Shown here: positions 16,701 through 24,339 of the stretch, one piece after another | Numbering within the stretch: the stretch's first letter is position 1 | Layout: the number at the start of each line of letters is the position of its first letter | Source: a virus | Reading direction: 5' to 3' (one strand) | DNA: 30,642 bases | Virus record (IMG/VR): IMGVR_UViG_3300043803_000262 | Location: 1 to 30,642 of that record | Position numbers and translations under genes: made by a program | The notes under the pieces: model-generated | What the model was told of the DNA's origin: nothing | The model's input: the letters and a program-made list of their open reading frames with translations, nothing else | Databases searched by the model: none

Positions 16701-18745
16701 ATAAAGATTTAGATGATAAGCAAATAAAACAGATTGCTGATGCTTGGAAAATAGCAACTGCAGAAAAAAGAAACTACCTTGCTCTTGAAGCATTACAGGC
16801 TGAAGAAACAATGCTAGATGATAATGTTGCACTTTTGCAAAGACTGACCGAAGTAATGGGTGTGTTTACACAGGAGCAACTTAATGCAATTATGCAAAGC
16901 GAAAACCTTAAAAAAGCATTAATTAACTTGTCAAGTGTAAAACCAGGAACTGAAGGATACCAAAGGTTCTTGGATGTTCTTAAGAAGGCATTAAACAAAG
17001 AAAAAATTCAGTTGCAGATTGATGCTGTTTCTATTGAAGGAATGCAAAAGATATTTGATCAAGGTTTTTCAACAGCAATGGAGAGAGTTGACGTTGAAGA
17101 AAAAAGACTAACATTAAAATTTGATGCAGAGACAGAGGGTTTGCAAGCAACAATTGACGCTGCACAAGATAAAATTGATGAGGCTCAGTATAAAATTGAT
17201 GACAAAGAAGCAGCATTAAGAGCAATTGAAAAGCAAGAAGAAAAAATTAATGAAAAATATGACGACAGAATTAAGGCCTTGGACGAAGTTGAAAAGGCTA
17301 ACGCTGCAATTTCGCAACAGCAAAAGGGTCAATTAAGTCTTGCAGAGGCATTAACTTCTGGAGACATTGCAGCAGCAGCAAAGGCTGCTCAAGAAATGAG
17401 AGCACAAGCAGCAGAAGATGCAGTGACAAAAGAAAGAGAAGCATTAGAAAAGGCTAGAGAAAATGAACTATCAAAAGTAACATCAGGTGGAAAAACTAGA
17501 AAAGTTTTAGAGCAAGAAATTAAGGCTTTAGAAGATTATATCTTTGACTTAGAAGAAAAAGATATTGAAAAGCCAGAAGAAGAAATCAGAAAAAAGAACA
17601 TAGTTCTTAGAGATCAAATTAAGGAACTTGACAAGGTTAGAAGAAAATGGGAAGAATACCAACAAAGAATTGATGAGGCACGAGTTAACAATGCTAGGTC
17701 TCAGCAAGCAATAGACAATGCAGAAAAAATTATTCAGCCTCTTATTGATGCATATAAAAATGAAAAGGTAGATATTATATTACCAGCAGGAGGCTTTGAA
17801 GACCCAGTACCAGCAGATCCTACTCCTATCCCAGGACCAGGAAATGAACTAACATACTGCCCGTCACTTGGCAGAAATGTTCCAACAGTTGGTTTTCCAG
17901 GCAACTGTCCAGGAGCAGAGTCTTCAGGAAATCCAAACCCAGAAGCCTTGGTTTTCTGTCCTTCGTTAGGAAGAAACGTTCCATCAAGTGGTTTCCCAGG
18001 AAACTGTCCAGGTGGAGATTCAGCCACAACACCTACAAAAAAGGGTAATGCTGATCCAACCCCACCACCAACATCAAAGCCAACCCTGGCAGAGATACAA
18101 AAGAAAGATCCTTTCTATAACAGTTCTCTTTTGCACAGAGAGGAGTTAGACAAAATTGCTCAAGATGCTAAAAAGAATTTGATGCTATTTAATCAAAACA
18201 TGAATGTTAGAGAAGTAACAAAGAATGCTGGAACAACACCAGGGCTTCACCTAAAGAGTTTGTATGACCAGCAAAATGCAGCAGCAATTCAAAATGCACT
18301 AAAGCCAACACCAGGAATGCTTGCACAAGAGAAGGCTGTTAGAGATGCAGCAGAAAAAGCAGCAGCACAAAAGAAAGCAGCAGCCGCTCCAAAGTCGCTG
18401 TTCTCAATGCCTAAAGGAATAGGAAAGGGCTACTCTATGGGTGGTCTAATACCTAAGTACTTTGCTGTTGGTGGTTTTGCAAAGGGTACAGATACAGTGC
18501 CAGCAATGCTAACCCCAGGAGAATTTATTATGAGCAAGTATGCAGTAGACTCATATGGAGTAGACAATATGAGAAAGATTAATAATGGTGACTCAATTGG
18601 CGGTACAGTGTATAATAATACATATACATTAACAGTTAATGCTAAGACAGACGCAAATCCAAACGATATTGCACAGGCAGTAATGTCAACTATTAAGCGT
18701 GTTGATGATAGAAGAATTAGAGGAGTGTCATTAAATGGCCGATGA
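10763..18745 (+). CDS. Tape measure protein
   Basis: A 2660-residue protein, by far the longest gene, right after the tail chaperones. It sets tail length and is probably ejected with the DNA. The N-terminal third is helical with a TP901-type core (ALETTISITNAFGVAAEDLT, GLASLINPSEKAAGFLADLG). Hydrophobic, possibly membrane-active segments lie at about 196-214, 542-580, 1174-1236 and 1420-1462. Two family-typical Gly-rich motifs occur: GGIISGPGGPKSDSVPIMAS (about 667) and VGGFAKGTDTVPAMLTPGEF (near 2568). A long charged coiled coil spans about 2090-2350, followed by a twin cysteine repeat (2366-2415) holding the only cysteines I can find. AAAGAGGTG provides the ribosome site; ATG 10763 is chosen over the out-of-frame ATG at 10759. 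Confidence 0.95.
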   Translation: MADVQSNINVNIDTSDALASLKLLQRQISAFHTQMSKSGAAASAVSANQAQNLMNSINATGKFQASMRSVKSSTESFTDALEKNKLTSREYFRYTGAATKTFGRLFKSEFETINKVARERVKDVQTQYIKMGRGANGAIQSIAVRPLALDMKNLGTQTAMAAQRQQLLNQLLKQGSTNLLNFGKNTQWAGRQLMVGFTVPLAMLGSAAAKTFMAMEEQAIRFKRVYGDMFTTKEQTQEMVEQIQTLAKEYTKYGVAVEETMKMAADAAAQGKVGAELTAQVSQATRLAVLGGVEQEQALETTISITNAFGVAAEDLTKKIDFLNAVENQTVVSIEDLTIAIPKAGPVVQQLGGDVEDLAFFLTAMKEGGINASEGANALKSGLASLINPSEKAAGFLADLGINIKGIVEANKGDVKSTVVEFSKALDTLDPLNRARAIEQLFGKFQFSRLSTLFQNVTAEGTQAARVLELTKNTTEELAILSERELGKIEETTTYKFKKAIEDLKVTLAPVGEQFLKALTPIVEFAAKILDKFNDLGDGSKRFITILTVALGAVGPIALMSFGLLANGIANIIKLFATLRGGFQKAGSSTQILGEQTNYLTKEQLEASAVAASLDQVHQRLRQTFTSEASAVGALALAYQRAMAAQRAFGMPGAARPGAVPKKFAEGGIISGPGGPKSDSVPIMASNGEAIISAEVVKKYPGLVQGLIADNIPGYKNAGVVGSKSVKFGGSDYELPAGSQTINAIQAKVNGSIGVVDDIIAQALQNLASETKISTKMFVKEVRRIAQEQGRRVADLGKEFASKSEKRVGGGGAYAAPKSLGSPADQLRRERGAVAAAAEMAPARASAKAIRRTMEQYGATQSQIANATQIDRSHTVAVSKEQKGVKTGAKTGMKSPAWNSAVWTPQTGAENNSILESLKKSERYRKLYQEYLVKTGATEAQITSIMTNINNGVALTEEQLSIQGKALRQIAVDSRTNAEIEKRTSKNFIMYADAVGQGALAREKVLARQPKQLRELTIRNQKAIQAIAEELPNAAALALQTQSPSRKMRKVGQDAGAGLILGAREYIDDAKATGQALGAATVQGSQSKAAASRTALYGTGPIDANQKSLRRQLERQQKKSALAQKSGYPASVITSGAADSAKNQTPSSRMSTLSQKIKDRRAERKNSGTGMGAGGKMMAASGVMMGASMIPGAVGDAAQKLMMPMMALSMIMPLLTSGIGIAVVALGAIAGAIYFFNQSIKKARQAGIDLAQSMTMTSEKLQNLSEITGKVSATEAADRKRQNTLTGASGVQRKFGQNVLESDFGKTLLGDIEKQAASGQGIQQIGTNISNSLAYAIVQGIITTDQARSISSALGEELKSYEIPAIVSGKLTTLLGPNGENLASDPLKITLAIQKESMQRQADFFKTALEQSVSTTTFTNVGQVIGGGILAAAGGLTAALTGFTGIGAVAGVGMTAAGANSVRAGMSDQNKRTQVNEKLGSAAIQLGLEQVTMNNGLVDSLNKQYDIKVSMAKTDKEIQGIEREREAALVKLNAKNAEALNLLIAQKDAFGPDVFTNAINASIDAMYKEGPMKVFAEEAKKELKDIEDEDFRAMLQLQFASGALDPITVTKLANNKEIQSKFKILVETQGAEDANVVMQLLMKAGVSDQNIPIFMDILNKDPKNFDKNMNAISVLSNMQQKYGITVDVNDDGASQVKEVVAITERLKGIKGEELTKQAFLDLGITGDMTSDEFNKLWTTLVGTSKTINKSVVVDFVAAGDKNVLSAYLASEGIPQLKGRGAANQKKRLQKKANAWLVGRQGKIVDDKKTTGVVPGTGDKDKVDSSPLDDLVKRLRDVRKNQIKVTEGWMASSKTLNKLFGGKKTIGIFSGIENDMRKLGAGEDLIDLITGMDPAEYEEQKDKLFNFDENGNISGLKDNAQSIQDALQSIKLGEFVSDQEKMAKQIGNQVTALGRLKAAGIDGSVALEAVADATFAAAIANKDLDDKQIKQIADAWKIATAEKRNYLALEALQAEETMLDDNVALLQRLTEVMGVFTQEQLNAIMQSENLKKALINLSSVKPGTEGYQRFLDVLKKALNKEKIQLQIDAVSIEGMQKIFDQGFSTAMERVDVEEKRLTLKFDAETEGLQATIDAAQDKIDEAQYKIDDKEAALRAIEKQEEKINEKYDDRIKALDEVEKANAAISQQQKGQLSLAEALTSGDIAAAAKAAQEMRAQAAEDAVTKEREALEKARENELSKVTSGGKTRKVLEQEIKALEDYIFDLEEKDIEKPEEEIRKKNIVLRDQIKELDKVRRKWEEYQQRIDEARVNNARSQQAIDNAEKIIQPLIDAYKNEKVDIILPAGGFEDPVPADPTPIPGPGNELTYCPSLGRNVPTVGFPGNCPGAESSGNPNPEALVFCPSLGRNVPSSGFPGNCPGGDSATTPTKKGNADPTPPPTSKPTLAEIQKKDPFYNSSLLHREELDKIAQDAKKNLMLFNQNMNVREVTKNAGTTPGLHLKSLYDQQNAAAIQNALKPTPGMLAQEKAVRDAAEKAAAQKKAAAAPKSLFSMPKGIGKGYSMGGLIPKYFAVGGFAKGTDTVPAMLTPGEFIMSKYAVDSYGVDNMRKINNGDSIGGTVYNNTYTLTVNAKTDANPNDIAQAVMSTIKRVDDRRIRGVSLNGR
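17852..18014 (+). repeat. Twin cysteine-containing repeat in the tape measure gene
   Basis: Two copies, 99 bp apart, encode CPSLGRNVPTVGFPGNCPG and CPSLGRNVPSSGFPGNCPG. Cysteines fall at residues 2366, 2382, 2399 and 2415, giving C-x15-C, x16, C-x15-C. Pro/Gly-rich linkers surround both copies, between the coiled coil and the C-terminal Gly motif. Confidence 0.85.
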
Positions 18746-19376
18746 AGAGATAGACCCTAGGGTAACGTATATACGTGGTCGTAAAAAATACAACAGGCCT
18801 AACGGAATGCTTTGGTCTGAAAATTCTGGCACCCTTAAAAATGGATTGTATGTGCCAAATGGTTATGAAATTGGTGTTGACCCAGAAAGCGTTGAAGATC
18901 AAACATTACTAGATCAATTTTTGTTGATTACTGACGATAATAGGCAGCCAATTGAATTTTCACAAGAAAGAATTGAGAAGCGAGAAAGAATGATCAATGG
19001 CCGTATGAGATCATATCATATTGCAGATAAACTCACATTAAGCACAAGTTGGAACATGATTCCATCTAGATCTCACGCAGACGTTCCTTCGTTTGATGTT
19101 GTAACTGGACTATCTCCATACAAGTCTTATACAACAGATGGCGGAGCAGGTGGAGCAGATATGCTTGAGTGGTACGACTCACACAAAGGCTCTTTCTGGG
19201 TATTTCTTGCATATGATAGAAAAGGTATTTTTAAAGGAACACCAGACCCGTACGACCACCTTGGACAATACAACCAACTTGTTGAAATGTTTATCAGTGA
19301 TTTTTCATACTCTGTTGAAAAACGAGGAAGTAGTTTTGACTACTGGAATGTCTCAATAAGTCTGGAAGAGGTATAA
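18735..19376 (+). CDS. Distal tail (Dit-like) minor tail protein
   Basis: A 213-residue protein directly after the tape measure gene, overlapping it by 11 nt. This is the canonical place of Dit, the hexameric ring joining tube and hub. Visible features are a basic start (RVTYIRGRKKYNRPNGMLWS), a central strand-rich part (ADKLTLSTSWNMIPSRSHAD), an aromatic loop (EWYDSHKGSFWVFLAYDRKG) and a C-terminal strand set typical of tube-like folds (EMFISDFSYSVEKRGSSFDY). The ribosome site is GAGGAG at 18720-18725. The stop forms TAATG with the hub gene. The Dit call is by synteny and fold impression; the minor tail role is more certain. Confidence 0.65.
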   Translation: MADEEIDPRVTYIRGRKKYNRPNGMLWSENSGTLKNGLYVPNGYEIGVDPESVEDQTLLDQFLLITDDNRQPIEFSQERIEKRERMINGRMRSYHIADKLTLSTSWNMIPSRSHADVPSFDVVTGLSPYKSYTTDGGAGGADMLEWYDSHKGSFWVFLAYDRKGIFKGTPDPYDHLGQYNQLVEMFISDFSYSVEKRGSSFDYWNVSISLEEV

Positions 19377-22300
19377 TGTTTGAAGATAAAGACCTGCAAA
19401 CATTTTTGGAGACTTCTTCGACGGTACGTAACAAGTCAATAATTACAGCAGAATGGAATATGAATATACCAACCAATATAAAGCATATTGGAAACTATAG
19501 GTATAGACCAACACAGTCTGATTCAATATATTCATCACTTCCAACAAGTTTTGATATTAATGATGCTGGCAACTTTTACACTGGTGCAACTGACGCAGAC
19601 GTATTGGTTGATGGCGTTTTTGATAACGATGATATACCAACAACATTTTTAACTAAGAAAGAAAAGTTAAAGACTCTATATTCTTTAGAGGCATGCTTTG
19701 AGCAGTTTAGACCAAGATCTGGAATCAATAAGGCTGTATTTTTTAAAGATGGCTCGCTGCATCACCCTAACCTTTTCATGGCAGACAGACCAAGATATTA
19801 CATGGCAGATAAAAATGATAAGTTTAAATATTGGACTTCTTATAGAAGCGAGGTAACATATAAGTATACATACAATAATGGGTCACTAGGATATGGTTCT
19901 TCTCAAATATTTGTAGATAGAGATAATAAATCAAAACTCGGATCTATTGATAGTATTTCAGAGTATGGAATTGCATCTAAGGTAAGAGGATCTCAAAACT
20001 CTATTGAAGATGCTTGTCCATTTGTAGTCTATAAAGAAAGAGTTCCAACAAATAGGATTGTTGTTAAGATGCAAACTCACACTGGAACAGAAAATTTAGG
20101 TCCGTTTTCTTCAGCAACTGGTTCTAAGGATGACCCATTTTTTGGAGACTTAAAGAAAAAAGTTCCAAGCAGATGGAAAATTCAATTTTTAAAAGATAAC
20201 AATTGGGAAGACGTTTTATCATTTAATCCTTCTATAGTTAGATCAGATGGATCACCAATTATAAAAAGCGATGGGTATGTTGAAATTGCCTATGGATTAA
20301 TTGTTCCTGATGAGTGGAGATCGACTTTTGTTTTTGCAGAAACATATGCAAGTATATCGCTTCTTCCAGAGCAATCAGTGATTGGTTACGCTTATCTTAT
20401 AAAAGAAAATGAAAACTCTTTAGGTAAATTTTATATTTGGAATGGCGAAGACTATACTGAAATAACTCCAAAGTATGGTTGGTATGTGCAGGATGAGACT
20501 GTTAATAGACTTACTAACTTTGTGACAGATGCAACTTCTCCAAGCGTATTTACAAGAGCATTAGACGGAAGAACACAGTATAGAGAGTTTGAATATATTT
20601 CTGGAATTAGAATTGTTGTAGATTCAATGAATGCAAAAGACGCAACATTCGATCTTATAGAAATATCTCCAAGATTAGTTGTTAATGTTTCTGATAAGAC
20701 CTTGGACTACTCAATCAACAAGAGCGCATCAGATCTTGGTCTAAGTGGTTTGCCAGTTGGACAGTTGATTGCTTCAAACGGAAACATTAATATTTTTGAT
20801 TATGATCAGGCATTTAATGAAAACAATTCATCAAGCATTATTGCCAAATATATAAATAGGCATGTTCAGTTTAAATTTTATGAAGTAATTGTAGATGTTG
20901 CTGGCTGGGACTACTACGTTCCAATAAAGACACTGTACTCAGATGCATTTCCAAAACAAGATCTTATGAGTAAAACCGTCTCTCTTTCATTGCGAGATCT
21001 GTACTGGTATCTAGAGTCTATAACAGCGCCTCAGATATTGATGACAGAAGTTTCTGTCAGTTCGGCAGTTTCCCTGTTGCTAGACCATATTGGGTTTTCT
21101 AACTATACATTCAAAAGAGTTGAAAATGAAAAAGAAATAATAATTCCATATTTCTTTGTTGCTCCAGATAAAAGCGTTGCACAGATTTTGCAGGACTTAG
21201 CAATATCAACTCAAACGGCAATGTTCTTTGATGAATATAATAACTTTGTGATGATGAGCAAAGACTACATTATGCCAACCAAAGATCAAAGACCAACTAC
21301 TTTTGAACTAAAAGGAACTAATGACTTGTTTGAAGAAAGAGAAATTAAAAATAAAACTGCTGATAAAGCAAAGATTGCCAATATTATATCTGTCTCCACA
21401 CAAGCAAACAATGTCTACAATGGCGGTGTAATTAACTATACTGTCAGACACATACAAAGGTCTGTTGGCTCTATAAGACAAGCAAGCCTTTTAGATGATG
21501 AAAGAATTTATACATACAAACCTGCTCTTTTATGGGAAGTATCTGGAACAGAAAATACAAAATCGATTAATAATGAGGTAAATACACAATCATCATATGT
21601 GCTTAGTGCAATTCCACTTAACTCTGATCTTTCTGCAGATGTTCCAGTTGTCAAGAATAACATTGTTACAAATAATACATTTAGTCTTGGTGAGGCAGCA
21701 TACTGGATTACAAGATATAATGGTTACTTTTATTCGCAAGGAGAAATAATCCGATATGATGCAGTTCAGTATAACGTTACTGGTTTTGGAAATGTATGGA
21801 TAACTTCTACAGAAGACTATCAAAATTATTTTTCTAAATTACCATTTAATGGAAAAATATATCCTACTGGTCTTGTAAGAATTTATTCTGAACCAAAATA
21901 TTTTGAGCAGTCTGGAGTTATTAAACTACAAAATGGTCCAGTAGTAAAGCATGGTCGTGGACAATTTGGCACTACAGTAGTTGCACACCCTGCTGGAATA
22001 TCTGAATATTGGAAGTCTGATGATAATGTCAAGGGTTGTTATATGGCTGCAGAATATATGTTTGAAAAGAAAACCCCACTGCCCACAACAACGCTTGGCT
22101 CAGCAGGAAAGACAACAGATGCCAATATATCTTCTGACGCACTTTCAAGAACATCTTCTAGAACTGGTCTAATTAAAAATTTTATGTCTACAGTAATGGC
22201 TGGTGAAATAACAACTAACACACAGCCAAGGCCAGGTTCTGTTCAGGCTTCTGCGCTTTCTATAACTGGTCCAAACTTTACAACAAAAGAAAAACCAAGA

Positions 22301-23767
22301 AATTTTATATCATATGTTCATAAGTCATTACCAGATACAAAGTATAAGCACTTTGGAACAAGGTTAAGAATTATTGGCAAGATAGAGAGCAGTAAGGACT
22401 CAGGACAAACTGCAAACGGAGCGTTTAACCTTTACGTAGTTAATGGATCTACTCCAGATAAAAATATTAACGTTACTGGCGGATCTGCTGGCATAGCAGT
22501 AATGCTAAATACGTCTACAAATGTAGGGTATTATTTTGAAATTTCTGCACTTGGCTTAGACAGTTTGTCAGAAGAAGATAGACAAAGCGTTAGCAATGTT
22601 TTCTTTTATAAAATAAAATCAAACAATGGAAAAGCCGTGCCAATTGTTTTGTATGATGGTCTTGCAAAAATTACAGTAGACGATGGAAGGTTTACTGGTC
22701 AATCAAGAATGTTTGCTGAAGAAAATCCAACGGTATATGATTTAGCAGTTGAGTATGAAGACATAGGAAATGTGCGTAGATTCTATTTATATATCAATGG
22801 AAAGATGATAAAAACAGTTGATGACATAGAGCCTCTGCCAGTATACAACAGTCTTGCATTATTTACAAGAGGCTCTTCAAGAGCAATGTTTGAAAATGTT
22901 TATGCGTTATCAAATAACTATTCTCAGAACACAGCGTTTTCTTTAGATGCACCAGTAAACTCAGTATTTGGTGATCAAGATATAGATGTAAATGAGTCAT
23001 TTAGAAAATATGCCATAAGTGGTTTAGTACAGAATACCTACCTATCTGGTATTGGTTCATCAGAAGCACCAAAGTATAAGATATACTTTGAGGAGTTTGG
23101 AAGCATAATGAGAGAAGCAGCAGCGTTTAATTTTAAATATGATAAAGCATATCCAGCATTGACTGCAAAAATTTCTCCAACTTTTAATAAGACAAAGGGT
23201 TATGTTGTTTCTGGATTTCGTGCAGGATCTTACGGTGCAGAGTTTTTAATATTTAACGCAACAGACACCGCATTAAACCTAGATGAGACAGGTGGTAACT
23301 ATTTAAGAATTCAAGGAATTACCTTTACTCAGCAATCCAATAACAACTTAACAGTTGACGAATATTTTAAAAATAATAGCACAGAGTCAAATCCACAGTT
23401 TGTTGCAGACAAATTAATTTCAAATCCTTTCAAATTTAAGCAAGACTACCAGGACATCAAACTTAGTAGGATGACTTATGGCAAAAAAGACTTTACACTA
23501 GAAACACCGTACATTCAGTCACAAGATGAGGCATCAAGACTAATGAAGTGGATGATTGAAAAAACTTCTAAGCCAAGAAAATCTGTTGGTGTTAAAATAT
23601 TTTCAATACCAACAATACAACTTGGAGATATAGTTACTTTAGATTATAAAGAAAATGAAATAAGTATGGCATCAAATACAGCAAGTAGATTTGTTGTATA
23701 TAATATTGAGTTTTCAAGAAGTTCTGATGGTCCAGAAATGACCGTATTCTTAAGTGAGGTATTGTAA
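19376..23767 (+). CDS. Large tail hub (Tal-like) protein with lectin-like insertion
   Basis: A 1463-residue minor tail protein following the Dit-like gene, the expected order for the tail hub (Tal). Residues about 433-640 (SKTVSLSLRDLYWYLESITA; SVSSAVSLLLDHIGFSNYTF; AQILQDLAISTQTAMFFDEY) resemble the phage tail hub fold. The C-terminus, about 1375-1463 (ETPYIQSQDEASRLMKWMIE, PTIQLGDIVTLDYKE), looks like the end of the same hub. Between them, residues about 974-1183 read as a concanavalin A/LamG-like module (GTRLRIIGKIESS, RRFYLYINGKMIKTVDDIEP), so a carbohydrate-binding domain seems inserted in the hub. No peptidase motif was recognised. Codons are AGA- and ATT/ATA-rich, as expected for a low-copy protein. 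Confidence 0.75.
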   Translation: MFEDKDLQTFLETSSTVRNKSIITAEWNMNIPTNIKHIGNYRYRPTQSDSIYSSLPTSFDINDAGNFYTGATDADVLVDGVFDNDDIPTTFLTKKEKLKTLYSLEACFEQFRPRSGINKAVFFKDGSLHHPNLFMADRPRYYMADKNDKFKYWTSYRSEVTYKYTYNNGSLGYGSSQIFVDRDNKSKLGSIDSISEYGIASKVRGSQNSIEDACPFVVYKERVPTNRIVVKMQTHTGTENLGPFSSATGSKDDPFFGDLKKKVPSRWKIQFLKDNNWEDVLSFNPSIVRSDGSPIIKSDGYVEIAYGLIVPDEWRSTFVFAETYASISLLPEQSVIGYAYLIKENENSLGKFYIWNGEDYTEITPKYGWYVQDETVNRLTNFVTDATSPSVFTRALDGRTQYREFEYISGIRIVVDSMNAKDATFDLIEISPRLVVNVSDKTLDYSINKSASDLGLSGLPVGQLIASNGNINIFDYDQAFNENNSSSIIAKYINRHVQFKFYEVIVDVAGWDYYVPIKTLYSDAFPKQDLMSKTVSLSLRDLYWYLESITAPQILMTEVSVSSAVSLLLDHIGFSNYTFKRVENEKEIIIPYFFVAPDKSVAQILQDLAISTQTAMFFDEYNNFVMMSKDYIMPTKDQRPTTFELKGTNDLFEEREIKNKTADKAKIANIISVSTQANNVYNGGVINYTVRHIQRSVGSIRQASLLDDERIYTYKPALLWEVSGTENTKSINNEVNTQSSYVLSAIPLNSDLSADVPVVKNNIVTNNTFSLGEAAYWITRYNGYFYSQGEIIRYDAVQYNVTGFGNVWITSTEDYQNYFSKLPFNGKIYPTGLVRIYSEPKYFEQSGVIKLQNGPVVKHGRGQFGTTVVAHPAGISEYWKSDDNVKGCYMAAEYMFEKKTPLPTTTLGSAGKTTDANISSDALSRTSSRTGLIKNFMSTVMAGEITTNTQPRPGSVQASALSITGPNFTTKEKPRNFISYVHKSLPDTKYKHFGTRLRIIGKIESSKDSGQTANGAFNLYVVNGSTPDKNINVTGGSAGIAVMLNTSTNVGYYFEISALGLDSLSEEDRQSVSNVFFYKIKSNNGKAVPIVLYDGLAKITVDDGRFTGQSRMFAEENPTVYDLAVEYEDIGNVRRFYLYINGKMIKTVDDIEPLPVYNSLALFTRGSSRAMFENVYALSNNYSQNTAFSLDAPVNSVFGDQDIDVNESFRKYAISGLVQNTYLSGIGSSEAPKYKIYFEEFGSIMREAAAFNFKYDKAYPALTAKISPTFNKTKGYVVSGFRAGSYGAEFLIFNATDTALNLDETGGNYLRIQGITFTQQSNNNLTVDEYFKNNSTESNPQFVADKLISNPFKFKQDYQDIKLSRMTYGKKDFTLETPYIQSQDEASRLMKWMIEKTSKPRKSVGVKIFSIPTIQLGDIVTLDYKENEISMASNTASRFVVYNIEFSRSSDGPEMTVFLSEVL

Positions 23768-24339
23768 TGTCAATTCCAATTAATGGCGGAGTAGATGCAA
23801 AAGCAGCATTGCCAGACCCAACAGTACAAGCAGATAACTCTTCGATAAAAATTGCAACTCCAGATCTAATTATTTTTGATGAAGAGGTTATGTCTATTGA
23901 GACAATGACAGATCTGGTTTTTGAAGATATAGGTGGATACGAACTCGCCGTCATATCAAGACACGATTTAGTCAATGGTCAAAAAGTAATTTACTCACCA
24001 ATTAAAAACTTGACAGATCTATATTTGCAATATAACCCAAACAACGTTTTAAGGCTACAGTCATCCGACTCATACTTTAAGTCTTTATCTTTGTCTATTT
24101 TTGACCATCTTCCAGTTTGTGGAACTGGATACGACATATCTCCACCAGCAAATAACCCAGGTGAGCAAGATAAAACAAAGTGGACAAAAACTCCAAACTG
24201 TAAGTCGGTCTACATAGACCCCATAACTGGAGATTTGGTTATTAATTTAGTCAATGTTAAAGAAAATGAGCAGGCAGAGGTTCAGGTTCTTTCTAGTGGA
24301 GATATTTTTAATGATACAATATATACTGGGAGCAATTAA
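23767..24339 (+). CDS. Tail-tip protein, function unknown
   Basis: A 190-residue protein linked to the hub gene by TAATG and to the next gene by another TAATG. The N-terminus is extended and polar (MSIPINGGVDAKAALPDPTV). The middle is strand-rich (PDLIIFDEEVMSIETMTDLV; KNLTDLYLQYNPNNVLRLQS). Two cysteines (VCGTGYD and PNCKSVY) flank a Pro/Asn-rich loop near residues 118-145. The C-terminus has strands (DLVINLVNVKENEQAEVQVL). I do not recognise the family. Position and coupling point to a baseplate or tail-tip structural component. Confidence 0.7.
   Translation: MSIPINGGVDAKAALPDPTVQADNSSIKIATPDLIIFDEEVMSIETMTDLVFEDIGGYELAVISRHDLVNGQKVIYSPIKNLTDLYLQYNPNNVLRLQSSDSYFKSLSLSIFDHLPVCGTGYDISPPANNPGEQDKTKWTKTPNCKSVYIDPITGDLVINLVNVKENEQAEVQVLSSGDIFNDTIYTGSN

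Noticed and set aside
19371-19377. TATAAT before the hub gene
   Set aside because: It overlaps the ATG itself and simply results from a GTA-TAA stop followed by TAATG; it is too close to act as a -10 for this gene.
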